Positions 27,082 to 36,302 of a stretch of DNA of 64,000 nt are shown piece after piece. The notes beneath the pieces are model-generated. The model saw only the letters and a program-made list of their open reading frames with translations. It was not told where the DNA came from and did no database searches. Position 1 is the stretch's first letter, and the number at the start of each line of letters is the position of its first letter. The DNA lies in NCBI GenBank assembly GCA_965201045.1, contig OZ241746.1, forward strand, positions 4,402,001 to 4,466,000. The letters run 5' to 3'. This stretch comes from JAPORK01 sp026710285 (GTDB lineage Bacteria > Pseudomonadota > Gammaproteobacteria > Pseudomonadales > Endozoicomonadaceae). Both the position numbers and the translations under genes were made by a program.

Positions 27082-28893
27082 TCAAGCGGTAATTCCTGCC
27101 ATAAACATCTCTTCAGAAAAATCTGCAACCGCATCCTCCTCAGCCAGCAGACTCTCCATCAGTCCTTTGATTCGTGGTAGTAACCTCATATGATAAAAAC
27201 AGGCTGTTTTTAATTTTGCCTCATAAAAAGAATGATCATCTGTTGTATTACGGGTTAAGACAGAGCGGGCAACTGCGGCCATTTTCAACCACATATAAGC
27301 ATAAGCCACATACCCAAAAAGATGGAGATATTCGCAGGCTGAAGCATTAATAACCATCAGGCGTTTTTTTTCTGATAATGCGATAAAATGCTGTGTAACC
27401 GTATCCATATCTGTCAGTGCACTTTGTAGCTTGTGTACCAAAGGTTGTAATATTTCATCCTGACATTCAGACAAAAAGGTGCTTATTTCAGCCGTAAAAC
27501 GTTTATATTCCTCTCCATTGTCAGCACATATTCTGCGCATCAGCAAGTCCAGAGACTGAATACCATTGGTACCTTCATAAATTTGTGCAATACGTGCATC
27601 TCTGACATATTGTTCTTGTCCCCACTCACAAATATAACCATGTCCGCCAAGTACTTGTTGCCCCAATACACAGGTTTCAAAACCGATATCAGTAATAAAT
27701 GCCTTAACAACCGGTGTAAGCAGAGATAACCGATTTAAAGCACTACGTTTTGCATCGGATGTTTTCGCATAACAGGCTTTGTCAAACCATGATGCTGCAT
27801 AGCACGCAAATGCTCTACCCCCTTCATTGAAAGATTTCATTGTCATCAACATACGACGAACATCACCATGATGAATAATGGTCGTTCTTGTTTTGCCGGA
27901 ATGACTGTGCAAATCTTTACCCTGAATCCGTTCTTTTGCATATAAGAGTGCGGTTTGATATGAAATATCACCCAACCCCAGCCCCTGCATGGCAATGGAT
28001 AAACGTTCATAATTCATCATAGAAAACATAACCGCTAATCCCTGATGGGGTTTACCAATCAAATAACCTTCAGCCTCTTCAAATCGCATAACACAGGTAG
28101 AGGCTGCCCTGATACCCATTTTATGCTCAACACCGATACACTCAACACGGTTTTTTTCTCCACACTCCTGATCTTTATTGATTAAAAATTTAGGTACCAG
28201 AAACAGTGAAATTCCTTTTACATCCTCAGGCGCATCGGGCAGTCTGGCTAATACTAAATGAATGATATTTTCACTCAAATCATGCTCTCCGCCAGAAATA
28301 AAAATCTTTTCACCCGATATTTTATAGGTTCCATCTTGTTGAGGTACGGCAGAGGTGGTTAGCAGCCCTAAATCAGAACCACAATGTGATTCTGTCAGGC
28401 ACATGGTAGCAGACCAGGTACCGGCGTGTAATTTAGGTAAATAATCCGCTTTTAATGTTTCGCCGGCATGGGTGGAGATAAGATGAATAGCACCCCCGGT
28501 TAATTCAGGATATAAAGCAAAGGAGGTATTGGCTGCAAATAACATTTCTTCTACAAACATTGCCAGTGTTTTAGGCATACCCATGCCCCCATAGGTTGGA
28601 TCACCGGTAAAACCTGACCAGCCATTTTTTGCCCATAATTCATAAGCTTCTTTGAAACCTGCAGGAGTACCTACTGCTCCCTGTTGGAATTTTAATCCTG
28701 TTTCATCACCAGAACGGTTAAGGGGGAAAAGTTCATTGCTGGCAAAACGCGCACATTCTTCTAAAATATCCGCTGCGGTAGCATAATCCAGCGTATCAGA
28801 AAGTGTGGTATTTTCATGCCATACCTTCTCTGTTTCAAACACTTCATTAAGAATAAAGTGCATATCTTTCAGTGGTGCCTGATAATTCAGCAT
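27082..28893 (-). CDS. Acyl-CoA dehydrogenase (about 600-aa, C-terminally extended type)
   Basis: 603 aa flavoprotein. The order of domains is a short N-terminal segment, an alpha/beta acyl-CoA dehydrogenase core (CLTESHCGSDLG, ISGEKIFISGGEHD, MNYERLSIAMQGLG, QVLGGHGYICEWGQEQYVRDARI) with catalytic Glu in AQIYEGTNGIQSLDL, and a C-terminal extension of about 130 residues, as in the AcdA/DmdC group. It oxidises acyl-CoA thioesters at the alpha-beta bond; chain length cannot be told. A strong ribosome site GAAGGAG lies before the ATG at 28893. Confidence 0.92.
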   Translation of the reverse strand: MLNYQAPLKDMHFILNEVFETEKVWHENTTLSDTLDYATAADILEECARFASNELFPLNRSGDETGLKFQQGAVGTPAGFKEAYELWAKNGWSGFTGDPTYGGMGMPKTLAMFVEEMLFAANTSFALYPELTGGAIHLISTHAGETLKADYLPKLHAGTWSATMCLTESHCGSDLGLLTTSAVPQQDGTYKISGEKIFISGGEHDLSENIIHLVLARLPDAPEDVKGISLFLVPKFLINKDQECGEKNRVECIGVEHKMGIRAASTCVMRFEEAEGYLIGKPHQGLAVMFSMMNYERLSIAMQGLGLGDISYQTALLYAKERIQGKDLHSHSGKTRTTIIHHGDVRRMLMTMKSFNEGGRAFACYAASWFDKACYAKTSDAKRSALNRLSLLTPVVKAFITDIGFETCVLGQQVLGGHGYICEWGQEQYVRDARIAQIYEGTNGIQSLDLLMRRICADNGEEYKRFTAEISTFLSECQDEILQPLVHKLQSALTDMDTVTQHFIALSEKKRLMVINASACEYLHLFGYVAYAYMWLKMAAVARSVLTRNTTDDHSFYEAKLKTACFYHMRLLPRIKGLMESLLAEEDAVADFSEEMFMAGITA

Positions 28894-29037
28894 AATCTAC
28901 TCCTTCAATTCAATTGTAATTATTAGTTTTAGTTGAGTACATTTCCTGTTTTAAAAACTCAGGTGAACATATTTTGAATTCAGGTAAAAATAAAATCCTT
29001 GTAAATCAATTTTTTAAAAAAAATGGTTAGCACAATC

Positions 29038-29757
29038 TTAAAGCTTATTAAATATTCGTGCAATTGTTTCAGGTTGCTCTCTGAAAAAAAGATGTCCACC
29101 ATCTATTAATTGTACCTGATGTTGTGGATATTGTTGCTTTATCCACTCATTAATTGAGTGGGGTACCAGCGCATCCTGTTTTCCCAGCAAGTGAGTGACC
29201 GGACATTGCACTTTAGCTAAAACCGGGCGCAAATCATCACTTAGCATGGAGAGTAACTGTATGAGTAAAGTTGTATTAATGGACTGGGCTGTCATTAGTT
29301 GTTGCAGATCACGAAACATACTTCGTTTATCTTTTGAGCCCTGAGAACAGAGAAACATAAACTTTTTTAATGTGACGGTGATATTACTTTGCACCCCGGT
29401 AACAAAGGTATCAAACAGAGACTGGCTCATGGCTTCAGACCATGTATTACAGGCGACAAAGCAGGGATTACATCCTATCAGTAATAGATGCTTCACTCTC
29501 TGTGGATGTAATGCAGCATAGCAAGTTGCAATTAATCCTCCCAGTGACCAACCTGCCAGTACTATCTGTTTATCAGGAAGTTGCCTGTCCAGTGCACTCA
29601 CCAGATCGGTCCAGGTTATTTGCCGATCCTCAAAAATACCAGACCATGAACTTATACCTGGCAGCGCCAGTGCTTGTAGTTTACATCGCTGTTGTACAGG
29701 TAAAAAAACAGCTTGTGGCATCGCCCAACCAGACAGGACAAAAGCAGAGAGGGTCAT
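29038..29757 (-). CDS. bioH: Pimeloyl-ACP methyl ester carboxylesterase
   Basis: 239 aa alpha/beta hydrolase with nucleophile elbow GWSLGGLIA, acid in LLGKQDALVP and His in LIDGGHLFFREQPE. BioH frees pimeloyl-ACP from its methyl ester, the last step before BioF. The sequence alone is only moderately specific, but its position as third gene after bioB and bioF, with an ATGA overlap to bioF, settles the call. The bioC and bioD genes that often follow in this operon are not present; an acyl-CoA dehydrogenase gene follows instead. Confidence 0.88.
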   Translation of the reverse strand: MTLSAFVLSGWAMPQAVFLPVQQRCKLQALALPGISSWSGIFEDRQITWTDLVSALDRQLPDKQIVLAGWSLGGLIATCYAALHPQRVKHLLLIGCNPCFVACNTWSEAMSQSLFDTFVTGVQSNITVTLKKFMFLCSQGSKDKRSMFRDLQQLMTAQSINTTLLIQLLSMLSDDLRPVLAKVQCPVTHLLGKQDALVPHSINEWIKQQYPQHQVQLIDGGHLFFREQPETIARIFNKL

Positions 29758-30935
29758 AACACCTCCTCCTGTATTACATGGTGATGCGCATAAATAAGTG
29801 CTTCGATCAACCGGTCAACCTGAGCTTCTGTATGTGCTGCACTCAGCGTAATGCGTAATCTGCACGCATTGGTCGGTACAGAAGGTGGACGAATTGCACT
29901 GACCAGTATGCCCTGTGATTTTAACGCTTGATGCATAGCCATTGCGGCTTCTGGCTTATCGGTTAAAAGCGGTTGTATTGCGGTAAGTGAAGGCATTAAT
30001 GATAAACCCGATGCTTTGGCAGCTTTACGAAAGCGAGTTATCAGTGCGGTTAATTTTTCTCTTCTCCAGGATTGCTGTGCAACTAGCTTAAGACTGGTGA
30101 GTGTAGCAGCAGCGACGGCAGGTGGCAGTGCTGTGGTAAACATATACGTTCGTGCAAACTGAATCAGCGTCTCTGTCAATGCTTTACTACCGGCTACAAA
30201 AGCGCCCATGGTCCCCAGTGCTTTTCCCAGCGTCCCCATTAAAACGGGTACATCTTCTGCTGACAGCTGACAGGCTTCAGTAGAACCTGCACCGGTTTCA
30301 CCTAAGACACCCAAACCATGTGCATCATCAACCATCAGCCAGGCATGGTTCTGTTTTGCCAGTTGAACCAGCTCTGTTAGAGGAGCACAGTTACCATCCA
30401 TACTGAATACACCATCGGTAACAATCATTTTACGTCGGGCTGTTGTTTCTAATAGTCGCTCTTGTAGGTTATTGACATTGCAGTGAAGATAACGGTGAAA
30501 ACGGGCACCACTTAAACGACCGGCATCCAGAAGAGAAGCATGGTTTAAGCGGTCTTCAAAAATGGCGTCTTTTTTTCCCAGTAATGCAGTAATTACACCC
30601 ATATTAGCCATATAACCGCTGGAAAAGAGTACAGCACTGGGACGCCCGGTAAATTCAGCTAATCTTTCTTCTAATTCATGATGAAGGCGGTGATGTCCAA
30701 CAACAAGGTGAGAAGCACCACCACCCACGCCATAAAGATTAGCCGCCTGCTGAAAAGTAGCAATAACTTCCGGATGGCTGGCCAGTCCAAGATAGTCGTT
30801 GCTACAAAAATTCAGGTAGTGTTTGCCATCTACCTGAATAACCGGTCCCTGGTGAGATTCCAGTATATGCCTGTGGCGGTAAAGATGTTTTTTATCCCAC
30901 TCATCAAGAGTAGACGTTAAGTTAAAGGCATTCAT
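29754..30935 (-). CDS. bioF: 8-amino-7-oxononanoate synthase
   Basis: 393 aa PLP enzyme that condenses pimeloyl-ACP with alanine in biotin synthesis. It shows NFCSNDYLGLASHPEV, GGGASHLVVGHHRLH, DGVFSMDGNCAPL, VDDAHGLGVLG and the PLP lysine in MGTLGKALGTMGAFV. It overlaps both neighbours by four bases (ATGA), so bioB-bioF-bioH are translated as a coupled operon. Confidence 0.96.
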   Translation of the reverse strand: MNAFNLTSTLDEWDKKHLYRHRHILESHQGPVIQVDGKHYLNFCSNDYLGLASHPEVIATFQQAANLYGVGGGASHLVVGHHRLHHELEERLAEFTGRPSAVLFSSGYMANMGVITALLGKKDAIFEDRLNHASLLDAGRLSGARFHRYLHCNVNNLQERLLETTARRKMIVTDGVFSMDGNCAPLTELVQLAKQNHAWLMVDDAHGLGVLGETGAGSTEACQLSAEDVPVLMGTLGKALGTMGAFVAGSKALTETLIQFARTYMFTTALPPAVAAATLTSLKLVAQQSWRREKLTALITRFRKAAKASGLSLMPSLTAIQPLLTDKPEAAMAMHQALKSQGILVSAIRPPSVPTNACRLRITLSAAHTEAQVDRLIEALIYAHHHVIQEEVL

Positions 30936-32023
30936 GCCTCTTGTTCTGCAACCATATTTTCTGTGGAACAGGTAGCGGCTGCATCCGTAAACAGATGCTG
31001 ATGCTGTTGTTGAATTTTTTCCTGTAATTCAGCTTCTGTCTGTATATCACTTTTGCTAGTTTCCATCATCTCCGGATAAATACCTAATCGCTTAAATAAC
31101 TGAATATCATGATGTTCATCAGGATTTGATGTTGTCAGCAAGGTGTCTCCGTAGAACAATGAATTAGCACCAGCCATAAAAATAAGTGCTTGTGCCTGGT
31201 CGTTCATTTGTGTTCTGCCAGCAGCCAGACGAACATAAGACTTTGGCATCATAATTCGTGCCACTGCAACGCAGCGTATAAACTCGAAAAGATCAAGATC
31301 TTCTGCATTTTCAAGTGGCGTACCAGCTATACGCACTAACATATTAATGGGGACACTTTCTGGATGCTCGGGTAAATTCGCCAGCTGTGTCAGCAAACCT
31401 ACTCTGTCACGACGTGACTCTCCCAGCCCCAGAATACCACCGGCGCAGACATTAATGCCGGCATCACGCACGTGAGACAGTGTTTGCAATCGCTCCGCAT
31501 AGGTACGGGTAGTAATAATACTGTTGTAAAATTCAGGTGAAGTATCAAGGTTATGGTTATAAAAATCCAGACCTGCTTCTTTTAAAGCCAGACTCTGTTC
31601 CTCGTTAAGCGTGCCTAATGTGACACAGGTTTCCAGCCCCAGCGCTTTAATTTGTCTGACCATTTCCAGCACCAGTGGAAAATCTTTTTTAGGAGGATGC
31701 TTCCAGGCAGCGGCCATACAAAACCGGGTAGCGCCACTGGCTTTAGCCTGTTTTGCCTTTTCAACAACCTTCTGTACCTGCATTAACTTTTCTTTTTTCA
31801 GGTTGGTATTGTAATGACCACTTTGCGAACAATATTTACAATCTTCCGGACAGGCGCCAGTTTTAATAGACAATAATACACTGATTTGGATTCGGTTAGG
31901 ATCAAAATGAGCACGATGAACCTGTTGTGCCTGAAATAACAGATCATTAAATGGCAAAGCAAACAGTGCTTCTGTTTGTTCAACGGTCCAGTTGTTACGG
32001 ATTTGTTTATCTAAATTTGACAT
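30932..32023 (-). CDS. bioB: Biotin synthase
   Basis: 363 aa radical-SAM enzyme inserting sulfur into dethiobiotin. The radical-SAM cluster cysteines are C58, C62 and C65 in GACPEDCKYCSQSGHY. Later landmarks are CMAAAWKHPP, YNHNLDTSPEFY, CAGGILGLGE and RLAAGRTQM. First gene of the bio operon, with AAGG before the ATG at 32023. No clear BirA operator palindrome was seen upstream. Confidence 0.97.
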   Translation of the reverse strand: MSNLDKQIRNNWTVEQTEALFALPFNDLLFQAQQVHRAHFDPNRIQISVLLSIKTGACPEDCKYCSQSGHYNTNLKKEKLMQVQKVVEKAKQAKASGATRFCMAAAWKHPPKKDFPLVLEMVRQIKALGLETCVTLGTLNEEQSLALKEAGLDFYNHNLDTSPEFYNSIITTRTYAERLQTLSHVRDAGINVCAGGILGLGESRRDRVGLLTQLANLPEHPESVPINMLVRIAGTPLENAEDLDLFEFIRCVAVARIMMPKSYVRLAAGRTQMNDQAQALIFMAGANSLFYGDTLLTTSNPDEHHDIQLFKRLGIYPEMMETSKSDIQTEAELQEKIQQQHQHLFTDAAATCSTENMVAEQEA

Positions 32024-32280
32024 CGCTACCTTAAGACTTACTGTGGTCCTGCCCTGCTATTAATATTAACTGCTGTAAATAAAAGTAATAAAAAAGCATA
32101 TTATTTTCATATTCTGTGAAAACACTATATCAGATAATAACTCATTTTATGAATAATTATATGGGTTAATTTTATCGTCACGATTCAGATTGTTAGTAAA
32201 AACACCCAAAAGCACAAAAAAACAACTGACCAATGATAGCAGAGGTATTGAGATGCTGATTAACGTAGTGTAAGTCTGAG

Positions 32281-32541
32281 ATTGACATCCTCCCCTTCCT
32301 AAAGGCTGTCTCTTAGTCACATTTTTTAGATGCTGACTTTTATCCTTACAGGTTGTCTGCTACTGAATATCCAGCCTTTTTGGCATAAACCCGTGGGCTG
32401 AACCTGTCGAAGCCAGAGGTCAAAAGCAGCCGGGCTTCGACAGGCTCAGCCCACGGTGCGTTCAGTAAATATCTATATATTCAGCAGAAAATAAAAAAAC
32501 CGTCTTATATCTCCGCCCTGAAGGACGGAGTTTTACGGCGT
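32281..32541. mobile_element. Miniature IS200/IS605-like element carrying a REP-like palindrome
   Basis: The left end GACATCCTCCCCTTCCTAAAG (from 32285) and the right-end hairpin CTCCGCCCTGAAGGACGGAG with TTTTACGGCG after it (32511-32540) are typical of IS200/IS605-group ends. No transposase lies between them; the interior holds a 24-bp near-perfect inverted repeat. It is probably a non-autonomous element mobilised in trans. It fills most of the 550 bases between bioB and lexA. Confidence 0.6.
32391..32456. repeat. REP-like inverted repeat (24-bp arms)
   Basis: Arms at 32391-32414 and 32433-32456 match as inverted repeats at 23 of 24 positions, with cores CTGTCGAAGCC and GGCTTCGACAG around an 18-base centre. 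This resembles the dispersed CTTCGACAGGCTCAG-type repeats seen in many proteobacteria. It is clearly GC-richer than its surroundings. Confidence 0.8.
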
Positions 32542-32572
32542 GTCAGATAAAATTATTGACTCTATGAATATT

Positions 32573-33175
32573 TCAACATCTTATTATACCCACATAAATG
32601 CCTTCAATGGTAAAATCTGTGGTGCCGTTTGTGATAGTGATGGGTTCATAAGCATCATTTTCCGGAAGTAATAAAAGTGCTTTTTCTGTTCTCTTTAAGC
32701 GTTTTACCGTTATTTCATCATCTATACGTGCTACAACAATCTGACCATTTTCTGCTGCAGGTTGTTTATGAACAGCCAGTAAATCTCCATCCATAATGCC
32801 CACATCTTTCATGCTGTCTCCCTGTACTGTTAACAGATAATCAGCATTGGGATGAAAAAAAGTAGCCGGAACAGCACAATAGCGTTGAATATGCTCTATG
32901 GCTAATACAGGCTGACCTGCTGCGACTTTGCCAATAACCGGTAAACCTTCTTCTTCATGCGCAGTACTGATAATACGGATACCCCTTGATACTCCCGACA
33001 TTATTTCTATAACACCTTTACGGCACAGTGCTTTTAAATGTTCCTCGGCTGCATTAGCTGATTTGAAGCCTAACTTCAATGCAATTTCAGCACGTGTGGG
33101 AGGAATACCCGTTGCGGCAATTGCTTCTTTTATTGTTGTCAGCACATCATTTTGTCTGCGGGTAAGATACACCAT
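32573..33175 (-). CDS. lexA: LexA repressor
   Basis: 200 aa, SOS regulator. The N-terminal winged helix has PPTRAEIALKLGFKSANAAEEHLKALCRKG cut here into recognisable halves at about 25-54. Self-cleavage site Ala86-Gly87 (KVAAGQP), catalytic Ser121 (QGDSMKD) and Lys158 (ITVKRLK) are all present. The ATG at 33175 is chosen over GTG codons at 33184/33187 because it aligns with the usual LexA N-terminus. No perfect CTGT-N8-ACAG box was found upstream, though a TTGT...ACAG near-match with 9-base spacing is there. Confidence 0.95.
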   Translation of the reverse strand: MVYLTRRQNDVLTTIKEAIAATGIPPTRAEIALKLGFKSANAAEEHLKALCRKGVIEIMSGVSRGIRIISTAHEEEGLPVIGKVAAGQPVLAIEHIQRYCAVPATFFHPNADYLLTVQGDSMKDVGIMDGDLLAVHKQPAAENGQIVVARIDDEITVKRLKRTEKALLLLPENDAYEPITITNGTTDFTIEGIYVGIIRC

Positions 33176-33435
33176 TTTTTTCACCACAAAAAAATATCAT
33201 CGTAAATCGGATATTATTGCTTGTGTTGTTTACACAGCATCTTATGCTAAAGCTAATTTTTTGCTTTTTATCATCGCAACAATCAAAAAAGCTCACTTTG
33301 ATTTTTAACCATTATATACAATTACCTGAAGATTCGCTTAACTACAAATAAAATTATCTAAACATTGACTGTTTTCGGCGGGTTTTATTCGCTATAATAT
33401 CAGCTTTTACTACTTTTTCTGTCAGGATAATTTAT

Positions 33436-34527
33436 ATGGGATTTAAGTGTGGCATTGTAGGGCTGCCTAATGTAGGTAAATCTACTTTATTTAATGCATT
33501 GACTAAAGCAGGAATTGATGCAGAAAATTTTCCTTTTTGTACCATCGAACCCAATGCAGGCATTGTTGCTGTGCCTGATCCACGCCTTGATCAACTGGCC
33601 GCTATTGTAAAACCACATCGTGTAGTACCCACAACCATAGAGTTTGTGGATATTGCCGGGCTTGTCTCCGGTGCATCTAAAGGGGAAGGATTGGGTAATC
33701 AGTTTTTAGCCAATATCAGAGAAACTGATGCGATTGCACATATTGTGCGCTGTTTTGTCGATGACAACGTGATTCATGTCGCCAATAAAATTAATCCGGT
33801 AGAAGATATTGAAATTATCAATACCGAACTGGCACTGGCTGATCTTGAAAGCTGTGAAAAGCAACTTCAGCGTCTGACACGTGTTGTTAAAAGCGGTAAT
33901 AAAGAAGCTGTTGCACAAAAAGCTTGCCTGGAAAAAATCATTCATGTGCTGGAACAGGGAAAACCTGCCCGTTCTCTGCAACTGAGCGATGAAGAAAAAG
34001 CTATTATGAATACTTTTCACCTGCTGACCGTTAAACCGGTTATGTACATTGCCAATGTAGATGAAAATGGTTTTACAGATAATCCGTTACTTGATCAGGT
34101 GAATGCCATTGCTGAACAAGAACAGGCAGTGGTTGTCCCGGTGTGCAATAAGCTTGAAGCAGAAATTGCAGAGCTGGATGAGGAAGAAAAAGCAGAGTTT
34201 CTAGCCGATCTGGACATGGATGCACCAGGTCTCAACCGGGTTATTCGTGCAGGCTATAAACTATTAGGATTACAAACGTACTTTACTGCCGGCGTTAAAG
34301 AGGTTCGTGCCTGGACTGTTAATACCGGAGCAACCGCACCTGAGGCAGCCGGTGCTATTCATACTGATTTTCAGCGAGGTTTTATCCGTGCAGAAGTAAT
34401 CAGTTTTAGTGACTTTATTGATTACAAAGGAGAGCAGGGCGCAAAAGAAGCAGGGCGCCTTCGTGTTGAAGGAAAAAATTATATTGTGCATGAAGGCGAT
34501 ATAATGCACTTCTTGTTTAATGTATAA
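33436..34527 (+). CDS. ychF: Ribosome-binding ATPase YchF
   Basis: 363 aa Obg-family P-loop protein. G1 GLPNVGKSTLFNAL at about 8-21, G3 DIAGLVSGASKGEGLGNQFL, NKxE-type specificity motif in VCNKLEAEIAEL (as in the ATP-using YchF rather than a GTPase NKxD), then a TGS-like C-terminus AWTVNTGATAPEAAG...MHFLFNV. The ATG has AGGA upstream. Full length. Confidence 0.97.
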   Translation: MGFKCGIVGLPNVGKSTLFNALTKAGIDAENFPFCTIEPNAGIVAVPDPRLDQLAAIVKPHRVVPTTIEFVDIAGLVSGASKGEGLGNQFLANIRETDAIAHIVRCFVDDNVIHVANKINPVEDIEIINTELALADLESCEKQLQRLTRVVKSGNKEAVAQKACLEKIIHVLEQGKPARSLQLSDEEKAIMNTFHLLTVKPVMYIANVDENGFTDNPLLDQVNAIAEQEQAVVVPVCNKLEAEIAELDEEEKAEFLADLDMDAPGLNRVIRAGYKLLGLQTYFTAGVKEVRAWTVNTGATAPEAAGAIHTDFQRGFIRAEVISFSDFIDYKGEQGAKEAGRLRVEGKNYIVHEGDIMHFLFNV

Positions 34528-34862
34528 ACATTCACTGTCTTTGGTTGCAAACAGAGCGAAAATAACCGGATATTTATTATTTTGCACCTGATGAATCATC
34601 GCCAGGTTTTATATCATCCGGTTTCCCCGCCTTTACAGAAATCTTTGCTGCCCTGGCTGTGAAAAAAATCTGCATAACAAAGGTGTTAACTGCCAACGAC
34701 AAAGCCTGAAGAAAGTATATACAGCCAAATGTATGCGTCAAATGACGTAGCATACCAACCGGTTGCGCAACCTGTAATCCATCGTTATGGCTGGCAGTTT
34801 CTGCCTGCACACGGTGTAAAAAAACAAGTTCATCACCCGCACCGGGATCTTCGATATTTGAC
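34528..34862. other. No gene recognised
   Basis: About 335 bases between ychF and a maturase relic. Short frames on both strands (34577-34810 minus, 34729-35007 plus) match nothing familiar. No terminator hairpin is obvious after ychF. Confidence 0.4.
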
Positions 34863-35156
34863 TTACAGCACAGCCACAGATCTCATTGCTGTAAATGGCG
34901 GTAAAATCTTCAGTTTCTGTAACCGCATAAGTTGCTTCAGCTTTTGGTACTTTTCCCAGATAATTTTACTTTTCTGGCTCCGACTGTTCAGCATTCGATA
35001 CCAATAGCGGTCAACAAACTGATAGAGCTTGTTTAGGCTTTTGAAAGTGCCTCCCAGATCCGTAGAGTAGGCATAGTGACCTCGTAGCCGTCGATTGATC
35101 ACCGTCAACTGCTTGTGCAGCAGGTCATGGCATATCCGTCTTAGTAATTTCCTCAG
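34863..35156 (-). pseudogene. Group II intron reverse transcriptase/maturase, C-terminal relic
   Basis: One open frame reading LRKLLRRICHDLLHKQLTV then INRRLRGHYAY, FKSLNKLYQFVDRYWYRMLN and SRSQKSKIIWEKYQ. This is the typical end of bacterial group II intron-encoded proteins (NRKLRGHYxYYG...FKSLxxFYxxVxxxWxKWLNRRSQ). The reverse transcriptase domain is missing and no domain V structure was recognised, so only a fragment remains. Confidence 0.8.
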
Positions 35157-35792
35157 ATTGGCAATAGAGGCTAATCATCCCTTAACCAACGCTATGGTCT
35201 GCTATCTTCCTGTCTACGCTTCGCAGTGATTGTCACCTCACACCACGCAAGACTTGGTACACGGCTACCGACCGCAGCTTTACCGTGACGACCATTTCAG
35301 GTCGCAAGATTTTACGCGCTTGCAAGGCGCACGGATTCCTGCTTGTGCAGGAATAACAACGGTGGAATATGGCAGAAACCGTTGAAGCCATAAAGCGCCT
35401 TAAAGTTCCGTTTGTGAAGACTCGTTATTCCTGCGCAAGTAGGAATCCATTGGTATTTACAGTATACATACCCCAGATACTTGTATTAGAGTATGCAATC
35501 CCTGCCGAAATGAAGCAGCTCTTCAGCGTTATCTATTTGTTGAGGAAAGATTTTTACTAAACCAAAAACTCCGAACTGGGATCCTTTTAAACTGTACACT
35601 TTTTGTTTTATCCAGCTCGGCTGACATGGTCAATCTTTATTTAGGCTCTGATTTTCATTCTATGGCAGGTTAGTCTCTTGCTTAACATATCACCCGGCTG
35701 AATGGCATTGAAGGTGAAATACCCTACAACACCACAATTGCTCCCGAGTGTGTTTAAACTGTTTTGTGCACGTTTCTTAAGATATTGCAGTA
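35157..35792. other. Gene-poor stretch after the maturase relic
   Basis: About 640 bases. The first 170 bases are GC-richer and may be further intron-derived sequence. A 25-bp inverted repeat pair lies at 35333-35448. A 63-codon frame at 35369-35560 runs through the repeat and looks non-coding. The remainder holds nothing recognised before the end of gspM. Confidence 0.4.
35333..35448. repeat. Inverted pair of small palindromic repeats (dRS3/REP-like)
   Basis: ATTCCTGCTTGTGCAGGAAT at 35335-35354 and ATTCCTGCGCAAGTAGGAAT at 35427-35446. Each is itself nearly palindromic, and the pair with flanks (35333-35357 and 35424-35448) is a 25-bp inverted repeat with two mismatches. The ATTCC...GGAAT form recalls neisserial dRS3 and similar small dispersed repeats. 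Confidence 0.75.
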
Positions 35793-36302
35793 TTAATATC
35801 CAAGGCGTAAAAATACTTTTACCACACCTTCATCTTCTGTTTTTTCTATTCTTGTTTGCTTTACATTGATCTGGAACTGGTTATATAACGGTAAGATCCA
35901 GTTGATTAATTGCTGATAACTCACATCGTTAATCCATAGTGCTATATCCTGTTTAGCAGGCTGTATTCTGGAAAAAGTAATACCCGCCCTTTTTGCACTG
36001 GAGGAAATGAGTGTAATAAGCTGCCCCGGATTTTTATTACCGGTAGCACTTGCTGCCTGAGCTTGTTGTGCACGACTAATATTTTTTTGTACAAAAACAA
36101 GACTTTCATGATTTAACTGCATTTCTGTTTTATTTTTTGTCTTCCATGCAAACAGTGGTGAAATCACAGCAAAATAGATAAATAATACAGCACATACAGC
36201 AATTAACAGGGCAGTTATTCTTTTTTCTCGTCCAGACAGTCTTTGCCATCTTTCTGCCACATGACTTTTAATCAATTCAAATGATTGCATTAATTTGGTC
36301 AT
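35793..36302 (-). CDS. gspM: Type II secretion system protein GspM
   Basis: 169 aa inner-membrane assembly-platform protein. A short cytoplasmic N-terminus (KSHVAERWQRLSGREKR) is followed by one helix (ITALLIAVCAVLFIYFAVISPL, about 29-50) and a periplasmic ferredoxin-like domain. Last gene of the leftward gsp operon; its ATG overlaps the gspL stop by one base (TAATG). No gspN follows. Confidence 0.88.
   Translation of the reverse strand: MTKLMQSFELIKSHVAERWQRLSGREKRITALLIAVCAVLFIYFAVISPLFAWKTKNKTEMQLNHESLVFVQKNISRAQQAQAASATGNKNPGQLITLISSSAKRAGITFSRIQPAKQDIALWINDVSYQQLINWILPLYNQFQINVKQTRIEKTEDEGVVKVFLRLGY

Noticed and set aside
32024..32160. BirA operator before bioB
   Set aside because: No TTGTAAAC-type palindrome with the expected spacing is visible.
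33150..33260. SOS box upstream of lexA
   Set aside because: No CTGT-N8-ACAG match was found; the closest TTGT...ACAG has the wrong spacing.
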